In this document: in pieces, positions 11,201 through 26,200 of the stretch | Position numbering within the stretch: position 1 is the stretch's first letter | Layout: each line of letters opens with the position of its first letter | Assembly (NCBI GenBank): GCA_036250195.1 | Contig: JAVHZZ010000003.1 | Span: 295,149,565 to 295,213,564, forward strand | Direction of reading: 5' to 3' | Source of the DNA: Mixophyes australis | Taxonomy: Eukaryota > Chordata > Amphibia > Anura > Limnodynastidae | DNA: 64,000 nt | The notes under the pieces: generated by a model | The model's input: only the letters and a program-made list of their open reading frames with translations | Database searches by the model: none | What the model was told of the DNA's origin: nothing | Position numbers and translations under genes: made by a program

Positions 11201-14200
11201 CAATGCCTTTGAGATTCGCTTCAGAATGTTAATTATAATTAGTAGTATTTTTATTCTTAAGGATGAAAACAAATTGAATACAATGAAATTAAACAGAATC
11301 TGCCCAAATGAGCTTACAATCTGAGAGCTGTTGGGAACACTTGATACATAAGCTAGTGGAATAACAATTGTAGCTGGTGGTGGGGAAAGTGTGTGTGGCT
11401 AAGACAGAAGTATTATCGGCCACCAATATTAAAGCAGCCAGAAGCAGCTGGATTTTTTAGACTGTTGTGTTCTGGTTATAATGAGTAGAGACAGTGGAAG
11501 GTGGATACATGAAAATAAAAGTTGTGGTGAAAGCTGCTGCTAGTAAGGAGGATCAGCCACCCCTAAGTGATCTGTTCATCAGTACATCCAGAAAAAGGGG
11601 TGTAGCACTAGTTCCGCCCTGACTGGGGCTCTGGTGATTCATCATGGGGGATTGTTGTTTTTGGGGAACCATTAGGGAGCATAAAACCATTCATCTGATT
11701 TAATCCGAGCTCAGGTGGTATGTTAGATCACTGGGCCATTAGCAGGGTCAGGCTGGGCTGGGTGGCAGGGGGGCATCTGCCCCCCGGGCCAGTCCCATAG
11801 TGGGCTACCTTGGGCTGGGTCAGTGGGCCATCTGCATTTTTTTTCCATTAAAAGAGGCTGCTGAGTCGAGTCTTGCCCCTCAGGCTACAATTCGCCAGCC
11901 CTCCCCTGGCCATTAGCTACTAATAGATATAGAGCTGCACTTTTTCCTGACAGTGATGACTAATAAATTAAATCCTAAATAAAGCCTAATCTGGATTGAA
12001 TGTTCCATCAAATAGCCTTCCAAAGCTGGTACTTTCTAGATGACAGCAGGTCGGTAAGCAGCCCTAAAATATCAAAATTATGTATAGTGAGATTGGTCTA
12101 GCTAGTTAGCCAGGAACGTCTGTCAACATATACAGGGGTACAAGCAGCCAAACAGAGAAGGGAGCAGCAATGACAATTGAACTTAATGGGCCTAGCAACT
12201 GAGCAGAAATTTTAAATCAGCAGATACTCCTAACCTGTCTTTGGTGTAACCCACCACCAATTCCACAAATGTTTAACTGTCCCATATCCACGAGAAGATG
12301 ACCATGTGGGAGGTAGGGCACAGAAATGATGTCGTCTACATGCCTAAACTAAAACTCAATGAATAACAAACACTCTAACAAAGAACTCCACATATGTTGT
12401 CGCACTTTAGAAATTATTTTATTGCAATGTGTAATCAGGTCTTGCCATCTATGAAATAATTAATAGTGAGCTGAGTACTGCAATACGTATAAACATTCCA
12501 AGTGAGGAAATGCAACTTGATTATACCAAAGTTTGTGTTATTATATAGTATGAAATATTGAGTTCGGCAATTAATTGATGATATTGTGTTTATGTTGTTT
12601 TTATAATATAGGATATGAAGAAGTTTGAAAGTGAAGTTAGAGCTTTACAAACAGCATTAGAACAAGCCCAAACTACACTGACCTCTCCAGAGCTTGGGCG
12701 ATTGAGTCTTAAGGAACAGCTATCTCATAGACAGGTATTGTGTACATACCAATGTTGTGAATTACTGTGTGGGATGGTACTGACCTACATGAAACAGCAG
12801 AGTTTAATATAGTTTTAGAAAATACAAAAATACAGTATGTACATAGGGCAATATTAAGGGGGTATTGGTTTTATTGCACCTTGTATTTGAGATTTGCTTG
12901 CAAATTTGATTATAAAAACAATCAATCTATTTAATTTTACAGCACCTGCTTACCAAACTGGAGTCTTTGAAACCAAAAGTCCACCATGTCCAGGTCTGCC
13001 AAAGTGGCCTTAGAATACCTGAAGAAGTAGTCACTAGCCACCCTATATGTCGCACTGCTATCAGGCTGCAAGAGGAGACTAGTCGTCTTCAGCATACAGC
13101 TATCCAACAGTGTAATATAATGCAGGCAAGTATTTTCACATGACCTTTCATTCTGTCCCTGCGTATTATTATAAAACAGGGTAATCAGGGGCAGGCTGGG
13201 TTGGGCGGCAGTGGGGCATCTGCCTCCTGGGCCAGCCCCATAGTGGGCAACCTTGGGCTGGGTCACTGGGCCACCTGCATTTTTTTCCTTTAAAATAGGC
13301 TGATGAGTCAACTCTTGCCCCCTGGGCTAAAATTTGCTAGTCCTCCCCTGAGGGTAATGAAGTCTGTAGTTGTTATCTAAAATAATAGCAATAGTGTTTA
13401 GCCATGAAGCATAGGTTACTCACACACAATATGGCTCATTTACTAACAATTAGGTGCAATATTGCACTGAAAACCATAGCAACCATTCTGCAATTAGATT
13501 TTAACTGTCTAGTCCAGTGATGGGCAATAGGTGGCCCTAGGGCCTCATGTGGACTTCCGAGCCTTCCCCTGCAGCCTCCAGCAACTCCTTGCTTTATTGT
13601 CAGATTGTTTTTTTATAGCGTGTAACACTTGTTTAAAATGCCTGCTGAAATGTTATTATAGGTAGGTGTCTCTTTCTTTGATTAAATGTATTTATTTAAC
13701 TTATTACTGAGATTAAGGGTACTGTAAGGCCTTTAAAGGTTAGAAGGCCGCACCAATGTGGCCCTGAAGTGCATCAGCTTGCCACCACTGGTCTAGTCAA
13801 AGGTAGACAATGAAAGCAAGTCCCTATATGCATTAGTACATCATCTCTAATTAAATTTCCTACCACCTTAGAATAAAATTAATTAATTTTCAATGAGATC
13901 TTCAACATAGGTGACATGAAGAAAAATATTAAGACTCGTCTTATATTATAGTTTCTACAAAGCACACTGGTTGCACATGTAACTAGCTAAACATGTAAGA
14001 GTGGTTGTTAGCTGTACCATTAATCCACAGGAGGCAGTGGTCCTATATGAACAGTATGAACAGGAAATGAAGCATTTGCAGCATCTAATTGAAGAAGCAC
14101 ATCGGGAGTTACAAGATGCAAAAATAACGACCAGTAACATTCAGGAACTACAGATCCAGATTAAACGGCATGAGGTAGTCTTGTATATATGTATATTGTG

Positions 14201-17200
14201 GTGCATCAGGTTTTGAGAAAAATTATGAATTAATACATTGTTTTATAATATGTTCTCCAGGAGAGTAAAACACTATATTTATTTTATCACGCTGAAGAAA
14301 GCTTACAACAATAATTGGATGTTGATCAGTAAATCAGAGTTGTTTGTGTGGTAGGTGATGACAAAAGCACAAACGGAGAGCAAAACTTGTTAAAGGGTAA
14401 AAGAGAGATGGTAAGGGAAATAGAAGAGAGAAGGTGGAGCTCTGCAGCCATCACTTTGAGGTGGGGTCATACCAGCATACCACCAGTATGGTGGCATGGT
14501 GGTATGGCTGCCTTCATTGTAGGACTATCAAATTCCATTCACTTACATTTTCCATAATGCCACATATATATATATATATCTCGATATAGATATAGAGATA
14601 TATACAAATATAGAGATATATATAGAGATAGATATAGATATAGAGATATATATAGATATATATATATATATATATATGGGACTTATTGTAAATCAGGCTA
14701 GCTAATGTGGGGTTAGATGAATGAGTGTGAGATTTAGTTGAATCGGATGGAACTTATTTACTCTTGATTTTGCACTTTTAAATGTCGAGAGTTATGTATT
14801 TATTCAGACAGTCCGGCTTTTTGAACTGTTGGTAGCACCAATGTTAAAATTGGCTAGTTTGGCTCTTTATCGGAGAGTTATGGTGCCCATTCAATGCAAA
14901 AACAAAAGAGCTTTGGGCTGGGATGTTGCAACGAGTCGTTCATTCCTATTCATTTTATGATCACGTCAATTTTAAAGGGATTGTTCAGTGTCAGATAACT
15001 TTATTGGGTTGTACATGATCTTCTATAACTTTTATAAATACATTGCTTTATCTTACTGTCCTTTTTCTGTGCTTTTCAGCAATGCATTTGGAGGTGATAA
15101 GAGGGGCAGCTTTGTGTAATAGCTCAGGGCAGCACAAATAAGTAACTCTGGCTGGTAATATTAATGCATGGCTGAAAATCATAGCAAGAAACCAATAAAA
15201 TAAATCAATGTATTTAGAAAAAGTTGCAGTACGGCATGTGCAAGCTATTAGAGTAATCTAAACATGGTAAACCACTTTAATATCTTTATCAACAGAAATC
15301 TATTATAGTGGTTACATAAATGCTTCCTCTATGTTGATTTTTCTTTTTAGCTGAATATGTGAGGTTATAAGAGTGTGCTTTATATTAAAACTATGCTTAT
15401 TATATAGATTCATAAGTTTTTAATTATATTTATATATAAATATATACTATTTAAAAATGAGGATCTCTGATTAAAATCATATAGAATAGAGTTTTGCCTA
15501 TATACAAGAAGAAAGCAACCTGCTGCTTATAACATTGATATTGTTATCCGCAACATACTGGGTCATGCTATGGAAGAATTTGTCATGTTAACGTCCTGTG
15601 CCAGCTATTGTTTTATGTTTCTCCTCTCATTATTTTAAGCTTGGCTAAGAGCTGAGTGTTGCATATTTTATGGTTGTAGTCATCACATGACCTCATTACG
15701 GAGCCCGAGACATGAGCCATCTGGGGGGCAGCTTATAGTCTGCAGTATTAAGTGCCCAGAACCTTGCCAGTTCTCCCTCTGTATTTGGATAAAAATACAT
15801 GCAGAGCAAACGTGACGTGTTTTTTCTGCCTGATTCGGTCATCCTTTTTTCTTCTTAAAGTTGCTCAAACAACACGGCCATTTCCTTGTCTCTTAGCAGC
15901 CCATACTGCTCTGTGGTTTCTCTGTAGTGTGAGATGCAGCCTGGCTTAGTTCATTTTCACAGTCAACAACATCCTGCCTTTCAGCCACTGCTGATAGATG
16001 ATGCAGTGCTTGTGAGCTATGCTTTTATTGGCCAGATACACCCAGCCTATTTGCCTGCCTGAAACACAATGAAATAGAGTCTGGTTTCTTTCTTATTTTT
16101 TAATTCCTCTATGTTTCCTAATATACTAAACTAAAATGTGTTCTCAGGAGCTGGCAAAGAGAATCAAAGGCTATCAGCAGCAGATTGCGTCGCTTAATTC
16201 CAAGTGTAAGATGCTAACAATGAAAGCTAAACACGCTACGATGTTGCTGACTGTGACTGAAGTGGAGGGATTGACAGAGGGAATGGAAGAACTGGATGCT
16301 GAACTCCTCCCTGCACCCTCTGCTCACCCGTCTGTTGTTATGGTAAGGCCCATGCTCACATTATCTGCTTTTATATGAGCTGAGTTCCATGTACGCCAGC
16401 TAGACAGAGAACAAAGCTATGATTTCAGCTATTGCTCTCCTAATGGCCTGCTGCCTGCAGCCGTATTCTATATATAAACAGATCTATATTATTATCTTTT
16501 CAGATTATACATTTCAACATATTATTTTGTTTTTTATTATTATATTATTGTTATAGCTTATTTACACACGTCTTGCAGATATGTGCCTTTACTCCTAATT
16601 AAATTAAAATAGTAATATTTCTTTGATAAAATACGGATTCACCCATTTTCTGTGTTTCTAGTATTTTACTTTGATATCCTGTTTTGATTCTACAAAAGGA
16701 TAAGCTTCACATAATGTCCCCTTTGTTGATGTGAACAGTATTTTTGTATGCTGTTTGGATAGGAACACAACATGTGACTAGTTGTGTTCCGTGTAAGGGG
16801 ACCACTGACATCATTAAGAATGTAAAATATTCACTTTCCCCACGCAAGGATCAATGGATGATTTTCTAATTAATGATCCCATAACATTGACACTCTTACT
16901 TAAGTATTAACAGCAATTAGTCTGTATTACATGTTCGTATGTAATTAATTACATATTAATTAAATATATTACAATATACTGCAAAGAATAATAATGCAAG
17001 CAGGATACATTATGCAAGGCACTGTGGTCATTTAGTAAAATTAATTTTGTAGTCCAGCATAAGAGGGAGGACAGATTCGTAGAAAATGTTGCTAGGTAAC
17101 AATGGGGAGACGTTTGCAGTATAGATCTTACAGGAATACCACTGTGATTGCTAGATTGCACATACTGTTATAAAAAACAATAATGACATTGTTAATGACA

Positions 17201-20200
17201 ATTTTGTTTAATTTTGTTTTTTAAACATGTTCTTAGCCATTGTGATATATAATTATATATGACACAGCATTGCAAAAATGAACAATTGCTTCAGTCACAG
17301 AAATGAATCCGTTTTCAACATCGGTTAGTCAGTTAGTCTTCACAACAGTGATGGGCAACCTGACATACTTCAAGGGCTGCATGTGTTCATACTTGTAGAG
17401 GGCACACATCATGTTTAATTTCTAGAATTAAAAAACAGCCCCAAAAAGACCTCAGCAGCCCGATCTCTCATTCCAAAATGTGCTCACATGCCCCTTACTT
17501 GCTCAAAAAAACCATCACATGCCCTTGAGACCTCCTCGCATGCCACCCATATATTCCAAAAAGACACTCAAACTAACATACTCAATAGTGACCACATGCC
17601 ATACAGACCTCCCCACATGCCATCCAAACTGCCCTAGTTGCCACCCACATGCCACTAATAACTCCTCACATGCCCTTTAAACCTCCACACATGCCTGTCA
17701 TACCTCCCCACAAGTTACTCAGTCCTCCCCAAATGCCACCCACATAGCACTCAGACCTCCTCACATGCAACATAGATCTTCCCAAATGCCAGTCAAACAT
17801 CCTCACTCACAAGCAAATCTAGTGACCATGATTTAAAAAACATACCTTTAGTCCAGGACACACAACCAGCAGAGGAAGATGGGAGACCACATGGTGCAGA
17901 ATACACTGCAGCCTCTCCTCCAATGTACTGTGTGACCTCTTTGTAGAGTGTAAAGGGAGGTCATATGACGCAAAACTTTTTTTTCTGCTTTCTTATAAAG
18001 TCGTTTTAATTTATTTATTCTTTTTGTTTTTTCAAACTACAAAGATTCATGCTGCTGATCATCACCTTCAGCAAGGATTTTTGCACTAGCCCTGGGGCAC
18101 CCACAAATGATATGCCTACTGACAGGCGTAACTGCAGATCTGTATGAGCCTTACTGTACTGAGGCTGCTTTGCATGCCCCTTCCCTCCCCTGTTCTCCAG
18201 ACATAAGGGGGCGCAAGTCTCAGATGTGAGCCACTCTGCCTTCCCGCATATGCATGTGGCCTCTTTCTGAGCATACACAGCTTGGCCTGCTTTCAAGTTA
18301 CGCTTTGCAAACTGGTGCAGTACTCACTCTGCATCAGGCTCATTGCATGCTGTATCTCTTAGGCCGACAATATGCAAGCAGTGTTTACTACAGTATCACA
18401 AATTTGCCCAGTCAAATCACACAAAGTTTTTGATTTTTAATTGTGGTGCTTAAATTATCATTAAGATGTGGATTTTAAAATACTATGTTATTAACAATAT
18501 AGTGCACTACTCTAGAGAATTTGTTAGCATCACAAATGAACGCGGTGCCACAATGACCCATTTCAGCTGGAGTATTATAACTTTGCTGTCTTTGGGCCCG
18601 AGTCATTAAGGAAAGTAAGGCAAAAAAAGGAGTAAGTGTTCTCAGGGACAAACCATGGGCCTGATTCATTAAGGATCTTAAATGCAGAGGATCCTTATTT
18701 CAGTCTCCTGGACAAAACCATGTTACAATGGAAGGGGTGCAAATGAGTGTTCTGTTTTGCACATAAGTTAAATACTGACTGTTTTTTCATGTAGCACACA
18801 AATATCAACTTTAAATTTCAGTGTACAAATAAGCTATCAAGTATTTGTGTGCTGCATGAAAAAACAGGCAGTATTTAACTTATGTGCAAAACAGAACACT
18901 CATTTGCACCCCTTCCATTGTAACATGGTTTTGTCCAGGAGACTGAAATAAGGATCCTCTGCATTTAAGATCCTTAATGATTTAGGCCACATGTTACAAT
19001 GTAAGGGGTGCAAATGACTTTATTATTTTGCGCATAAGATAAATACTGGCTGTTTTTTCGTCTAGCACACAAATACTTGATAGCTTTATTTTTGCACCGA
19101 AATTGAAAATTGATCTAGGAGATGCCCTACCCAAACTATAAATCTGTGTCCACATTTTAAATTTACCTCCCCCTCCAATGCAAGATGGTTTTGCCCAGAT
19201 GCAAAGTTGCTAATTTTTTGTGTATTGCTTTCCTTAATGACTCAGGGCCTTTGTCTCTATTTGAGACATGATGTAAAAGTTACCAGCATTCCTAGACTTT
19301 CCTAGACAATTTTTAAAGGTCATTCTTAGCAGGTATGCAAATTTTGGGGAGAGGGCCTGCCGATACATGTCCATCCCCTCTGGAGGACATGGAGTTCTGG
19401 AGCTCAAAGCCCAAACAGACCTTCACTGTGCATGCGTCAGCCCTCCGCAAGGGCGGATCTAGAATTTTTTTCTACCCCGGGCGATATAGGGGGCGCGATT
19501 TAGGCCCCGCCCCCTATCTAACTTCTAAGGCTGCCGGCGGCTGCACAGTATGTGCAGGTCCGTTCGGCAGTGATAATGTGCTGTCCTGCTGCTCTGATTG
19601 TGTTTAAAACACAATCAGAGCAGCCGGGCAGAACATTATCACTGCCGAACGGACCTGCACAGTGTGCAGCTGCCGGCAGCAAGCCTCCCGAACGCCCCCC
19701 CCCCCCCTCCCCCCTGGATATGCCACTGGCCCTCCGTGCATGCTCAGAATAGCAATAAGGAAAGAGGGCTTATCTGGCAGATGGGCTGGCATCTCTGGGT
19801 CCCTCTCCCAGCTAGGCCCCATAGCTCCCACTCCCTTTGAAACAGCTATAATTTCACCCTTCAAACTTAAAGTCACTTTGTGCGTCAGTCTTTTTTCGCC
19901 CCAGGAACCAGTAGATTACACACACACACTGTTTGCCTGCTCATAGCATATACTGTAAATGCAAAGTTCTTATGAAAAAGACTTGATACGTTCTATGAAT
20001 TCATCCTAAGTTGCTCATAGCTCATTGACCAAAAAAAAGAAAAGGTGTAGTATATTTTGGTTGTGCACTCGTATACATATTAATGATTAAAATCACATAC
20101 TTTATTAATTACATATTAAAACCATGATCCAATTTTATTTCTCCAAGGTAAATGCCTTGAAAAATATTGAAATATTAAAATTAGAAAGAAATTCGGAATG

Positions 20201-23200
20201 TGAAATAAAATCATCACATTGGTATCTATAATATTTGTGACAATGTTTCCAGCACCTCTTTTAGTATTCTGGGAAGATGGGTAATCTTTTTAAAGACTGA
20301 AAAATCATTTGCACTTGTATAAAACGGCAGTGGTAATTTAGCCACCCTAGTTGACAGTTATATAATGTTACTAAAATTATACTGTTGCAATTTCCTTCCC
20401 AGCTAATTCAGAAGTTTTAAATTATCCTTCTCTAAATGTAAATAATGTTTCACAGATCATTGTATCCTGCCTCATTCTTTAGATGTGCTTTTGAATTACT
20501 TTCCTATATCTCCATTCCTTATATAAATGGTAATAAACTTTGATGATAACTCTTTTAAGATCTGCCCTTAAAAGATATTCTTAATCTCACCTTTTACAAA
20601 AATTGTATTCTTATAATACGTTATATGGTGAGAATCCTAGTGTCTGGGCAGTCTATTCTTATTATACTTTTTCTTCCCTCTAGTTATTAATGATTTTCTC
20701 GCTATAGCAGAATCTGTCTACATCAATTGTAATAGCTAGATAAGTTAGCTTGGGCTAGACTCACTGTGCTAAACCTCAGTCACAGCCACAAGTAATGTCC
20801 TATAAGCCCTATCACTAGTCTGATCTAGTTTAGAGGAAACAGAGATAATTGCTATTGGTCTAATTAGCTGAGGAATGCCCCACAAATTTCTATCATAAGA
20901 TAGCACTATCATTGATGCGCATCTCACTGCTGCTTTATCAATCTTGACCTTATTGATGCTGCAGCAAAACGCATGTCGCTGGCAGTCTGAACAGCTCTTA
21001 ACAAATATAAACTCACTAGCACAATGAATAAGAATGATGAGACCTTGAAGCAATGCTCCCTGTGGAAACTATGCATATAAACACTTCCAAAAGGAGAAGG
21101 GATTTCTAGGTTATGCAAATTATATTGCAGCCCTGTGAGTCAGTGCCACACCCACTGTTTTGGTGATTTTCAAACTGAAAATTCTAAAAGGTTCCTGGTC
21201 AAAAATTCAATATTCTTGGCAATATTCCCTATCAAAATATGTAGTTAAAACGCAGGGGTACATACATAAAATTATAAATTTATCATGAAAGCTAACAAAA
21301 CTAACTTCCCTCTCTTACTTTCTTGGTTCTTTCAGTCTGCAATTAAGCTATAGTGACACTTCTGCTGCATGCGCTGTGCATCATCTTGTAGTTCATGAAA
21401 ACCAAAAGATGATTTTTGGGGCCCTCTGATTGGCCGAGCCAGTCCAGGTAGTTATGATGATGACATCATCATGGCTATATTGCGCTGAAGCTCACCCTCC
21501 TCTCCCCTGCACATGCAAGTTTCGGAAGCCTGATACAGCCATGTTTTTTGTGTGTTTGTGTGTTTTTTTTATTTAAATTCAAGTTATAACATTACAATAA
21601 GATAGAATTACTGGTATTTCTCAATTTCCCAGAAATGTTACCAAGAAATAACAATAACAACAAAAAACCCAGCAAGTGGAAACACTGCACAGAACATCTG
21701 CGGATAAAGCTATAATTAGGCCTCATCATTATAGGGCAAATAGATCTGGTCAGTACTGAGAAGTGCCGTAGAAACAACCTTGTTAGAACAAAAGAGTAGA
21801 GACTTTTCACACTAATTTTTTTATAAATACATGTATATTGGACTAATTATTTCATTCTTTTATTAATGATGTTCATCATCATTTACAAATATTTTTTGCT
21901 GCTGATAATATGGCACGAGCCATTGTTTCAAGTGTTTTCCTTAAACCTACCTCTGACTTTATATTGTGTCAGAAAGCCGGAGTTGTGTAATGCTGCGGAG
22001 GGGTGTGTGGCAACATGGACTAATGACAGGCATGCAGCTTCTGGCTCCAAATATTGCGTCTTTTATCTGGCCCTCTATTATCCAGATAGTTCTGAAAACC
22101 AGAAGGAAATAAAGTGTTAACACGTATTGATGTTTTGGTGGCAATATCATATGCACAGACATGATCATCATAGGCCTCACCCTATAGTCATCATCATCAT
22201 CATTTTATATAGCGCCACTGATTCCACAGCGCTGTACAGAGAACTCATTCACATCAGTCCCTGCCCCATTGGAGCTTACAGTCTAAATTCCCTAACACAC
22301 ACACAGACAGAGAGAGACTAGGGTCAATTTTGATAGCAGGATAGCAGCCAATTAACCTACTAGTATGTTTTTGGAGTGTGGGAGGAAACCGGAGCACCCG
22401 GAGGAAACCCACGCAAACACAGGGACAACATACAAACTCCACACATATAAGGCCATGGTCAGGAATTGAACTCATGACCCCAGCGCTATGAGGCAGAAGT
22501 GCTAACCACTAAGCCACCGTGCTATAGTCACCTATAGCTCCTATGAGTAGCACTACTAAACAATGTAATGAGGAGGTAGATGCCAGAAGCAGTATACAGA
22601 AAGACTTTAGTGTACATTAGGTATGGTGTCAGAAGCATTGCAGATAATATATTGCACATCTATATATCTTTCAGAGCATGGTAGTAAATTATTGAGTTAA
22701 AACTTCTAATGTACTACTTGTCATTTAAAGTGTGTTCATTTTGTGTTTACTGTACCTTGCCAAGTCTCTGACTTCTCTCTGATGTGCTTGCTGTCCTTTG
22801 GGGTTCTCTTGTGATAGATGACCGCTGGTCGCTGTCACACTCTTCTGTCACCTGTTACTGAGGAATCTGGGGAGGAGGGTACCAACAGTGAGATTTCCTC
22901 TCCACCGGCCTGTCGTTCTCCTTCACCTGTGGCTAATACAGATGCTTCTGTTAATCAGGTATCACTAAACTTTTTTCTTCCTGTCCAATACCAGCAAGTG
23001 CAGTGCTCAAATCTCTGTATCCTCTTTTTCATTGTATTGTGCATTTCTAAGTATACACAGGTCACTTAGGTATTGTTGCTCTTGTTAGGAAAATTGATTG
23101 GGTCATTGATTACGTATGGCTTGTTTGTAGCTGCTACGTAGACACATGGATTGGGCCGTAATTCTTAGTAACAGAATGTCACCAGCAAAAATAGCTACCA

Positions 23201-26200
23201 ACCCTTGAGTGAAGCTGATTCATTCATTGCCTTAGATACAAATCACCAGGGAGATCCCAAGGATAAACCTGAATATAACATGTATATCATTCTACGAAAA
23301 GGTTTTTATGCTGACCTGACCTCCAAAACTCACCATTGTAATTAATGTTATCCAGATTTGTAAAATTCTCAGACTGTTACTATGGCTTTAAGGGGCATAT
23401 AAAATATTATAACTTTAGGGCCAATACATCCTGTTTCTTAATTAAACTTCTTTTTTTAATATAAGTATTTAATATAATTGCAGACAATATCATCTTTAAT
23501 ATAGTACTAGGAGTTTCTATTTATCAGGGAAATATTTAGCTTTGAAGTCTGGTAACTGAACTGTATTCAACTGGCCATCATTAGTCATCTAAAAATCTAA
23601 ATGCCTCATTTACAACCATATGTCCTAATTTATTAACCAAACTGTTTCTTATCACATAAGGTCTGTTCTATCCTTAATACAGAAAGTTGAAAGCTGCACT
23701 TTTCTGGGAAAAATGTTATGTCTTGTTATATTTCTTGTATCTTTGTGTGTCTTGTATAGTCATAATGTAGATGTTTCATGTAGTAGAATAACATATAGTA
23801 GAATGTCATTATAACCCAAACATAATCAGCTCAAGGGCAGTTGTAGATATTCTCTGATGGTAATGACTGTCACCAGCACTAGTTAGCACTTCTGATTGGC
23901 TTATTGCAAATTCACCTCTGAAGCTGGTAGTGGGCTTTCCCTATTGATTGTTCATTATTATAGAATTTTATGGGCATATTTTTTTGCTACACAAGAAAGA
24001 TTTATTATATCTACTGTATCATATCAAGTCTAATAGCGATTGCATTTTTGCTATCAACACAAATGTTAGCAAACTTTTCTTGGGCTTATGACCTGGTTGT
24101 GTGTATGCATATGTGGGTGTATGTCTGCCTGATGAAAACCTGGTGCATACGCTACAAGTACAGAGCTAGATGAATTTGACTATATGTGCGCGAACATAAA
24201 TGTGTAATATCTCTAACGGGCGGCTTTTTTTTTAATAATTACAGCTAACATTCGTCCAACAGCATTAAGCTCAATGTGTCAACTACTTGGGCTTCTCCAT
24301 GCAGCTATGATGATCTACCCATGGTTGGCAATTTGTGATTAATGCATTTTTTGATCCTAATGTTGCCAGTAGCCCCTGTGACTCCTGATGGCGTTACATT
24401 AATTTATTCTGAACGTGAATAAATCATGTTTATCGCAGTTTAGTATTTGCTGAGGATAACTTATAGTTATAGTCCCCTCTTTTTAACTTTCTAAATATGT
24501 AGCCCTTACTGTTTTACTTATAGCATCGTTTGTTATTGGTGATTGTTTTACTTCACCTGTTGTACATTAATCCCTTCCCTACCTCCCATTTGTTTCTTAT
24601 ATCCCTATAAAGATGTTCTCGCAAACATCTACATGATCTCATTGATACTTATTTCATGGTTATTTTTCCTGACTTTACTCTGACCTGTGTCCATCTTTGG
24701 TAGAAAAGACTTCCCATGGTAACATATTTACTGTTAGAGACTTCCCATGGTAACACATTTACAGTTAGAGACTTCCCATGGTAATACATTTACTATTAAA
24801 ATGACAATAGACCTCACTTCCCTGCTTCAGAGTGATATACAGCTATGGAATCTGTTATACTGACTGTTTGGGAACTGAGTTTTCTGGAAAAGAATGTTCA
24901 GTAATTTGGAGCACCATGCCTCAGGGCCATCTTTTCCATTGGGCACGATGGGCAGTGCCCGGGGGCCCCACGGGCAAGGGGGCCCCATAGGCAGGGCTCT
25001 TAATTAGAATAAATAATCCTGCAAAAGAAAAAACCTGCAAAAAAAACTTTCAAGGGTCACTGAGCAAGTACATCTATCTATCTCTATCTCTATATATCTA
25101 TATCTATATCTGTATCTCTATACATCTATATCTATATATATATCTATATATGTAGGGGCCCCGGTGGACTGCTTTGCCCGGGGGCCCATAATGTTGTTAA
25201 AATGGCCCTGCCATTCCTAAACTCTACTTAAAAGCATTTCAGATTACTCATATCTTTCTAAAAAAAAACCTGTTCTTGCCTTTTCCCACCGTATTGAATG
25301 ATTAGCAGATCTTCTTATAGAAATTGTAGAAAGAAAAGCCTTATGAGCACTATGAAATAATTTTATTTTTCCTGTGTGTTTTTTTTTTGTTGATATTAGA
25401 AACATAGAATTTGATTGCAGATAAGAACCACTCGCCTATCTAGTCTGCCCATTTTTTTAACCTATGGTAACCTCCAACCCTATTTAATCCTTACTTCTTT
25501 TAAAGGAGTCATTATGTGTATGCTAATCAATTAATAAAAGTTTAAACTGCTCCACTGTACTAGCCTCTTCCACTTATCCATTACCCTTTCTGTCAAGCAA
25601 TGTTTCCTCAAATTTTCTCTGAACTTACTTCCCTCCAGTTTCAGTGTATGTCCTCATGTTCTAATACTCCTTTTCTTTGAAAGGGGTGGGGTACGGTATA
25701 ATGACGCTGATAAAGTTACCCCGACATCTTAACACAGAAGGGCTCCTTCGAGACGAGTATCGATGAGACTGATGTGGCAAGCGACTGGAAGCAATCTCGA
25801 TGAATGAAGAAACCGGCGTGACTTTATGATGTCACTTACATCCGCGACGCTGTTATCGCTGCTGTTATGGGGGTAATGTAAGTATGCACCCATGTACAAT
25901 TTACTTTACAAAGCGTTGTACATTGTACATGGGCTCATACTTACATTACCCCCTTAACAGCAGCAATAACAGCGTCGCGGATGTAAGTGACGTCATCAAG
26001 TCACGCCGGGTTCTTCATTCATCGGGATTGGTTCCAGTCGCTTGCCACATCAGTTGTCATTGATCCTCATCGGGAGGGAACCCTTCGGTGTCAAGATGTC
26101 GGGATAAGTGTTGTCGGGGTAGTCAGCATCGATATGCTAACTACCACCTCTTTGAAGAATATTTCCGTCCTGTACCTTGTTAAAACCCTTTATATATTTG

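Noticed and set aside
12937..13311. Minus-strand open frame of 124 residues
   Set aside because: It is antisense to SYNE1 exon 5 and continues into an unrelated MITE.
17480..17680. Open frame of 66 residues rich in His/Pro/Cys
   Set aside because: It lies in the degenerate tandem array of a hAT-like element.
22462..22521. Possible tRNA gene on the minus strand (A and B boxes)
   Set aside because: It is the head of a SINE with a conserved body, tail and target duplication; several copies exist.
22818..22820. ATG at the start of exon 8 as the start of a short SYNE1 isoform
   Set aside because: The preceding bases fit a splice acceptor and the frame is continuous with exon 7; no promoter or 5' leader can be argued from the sequence.
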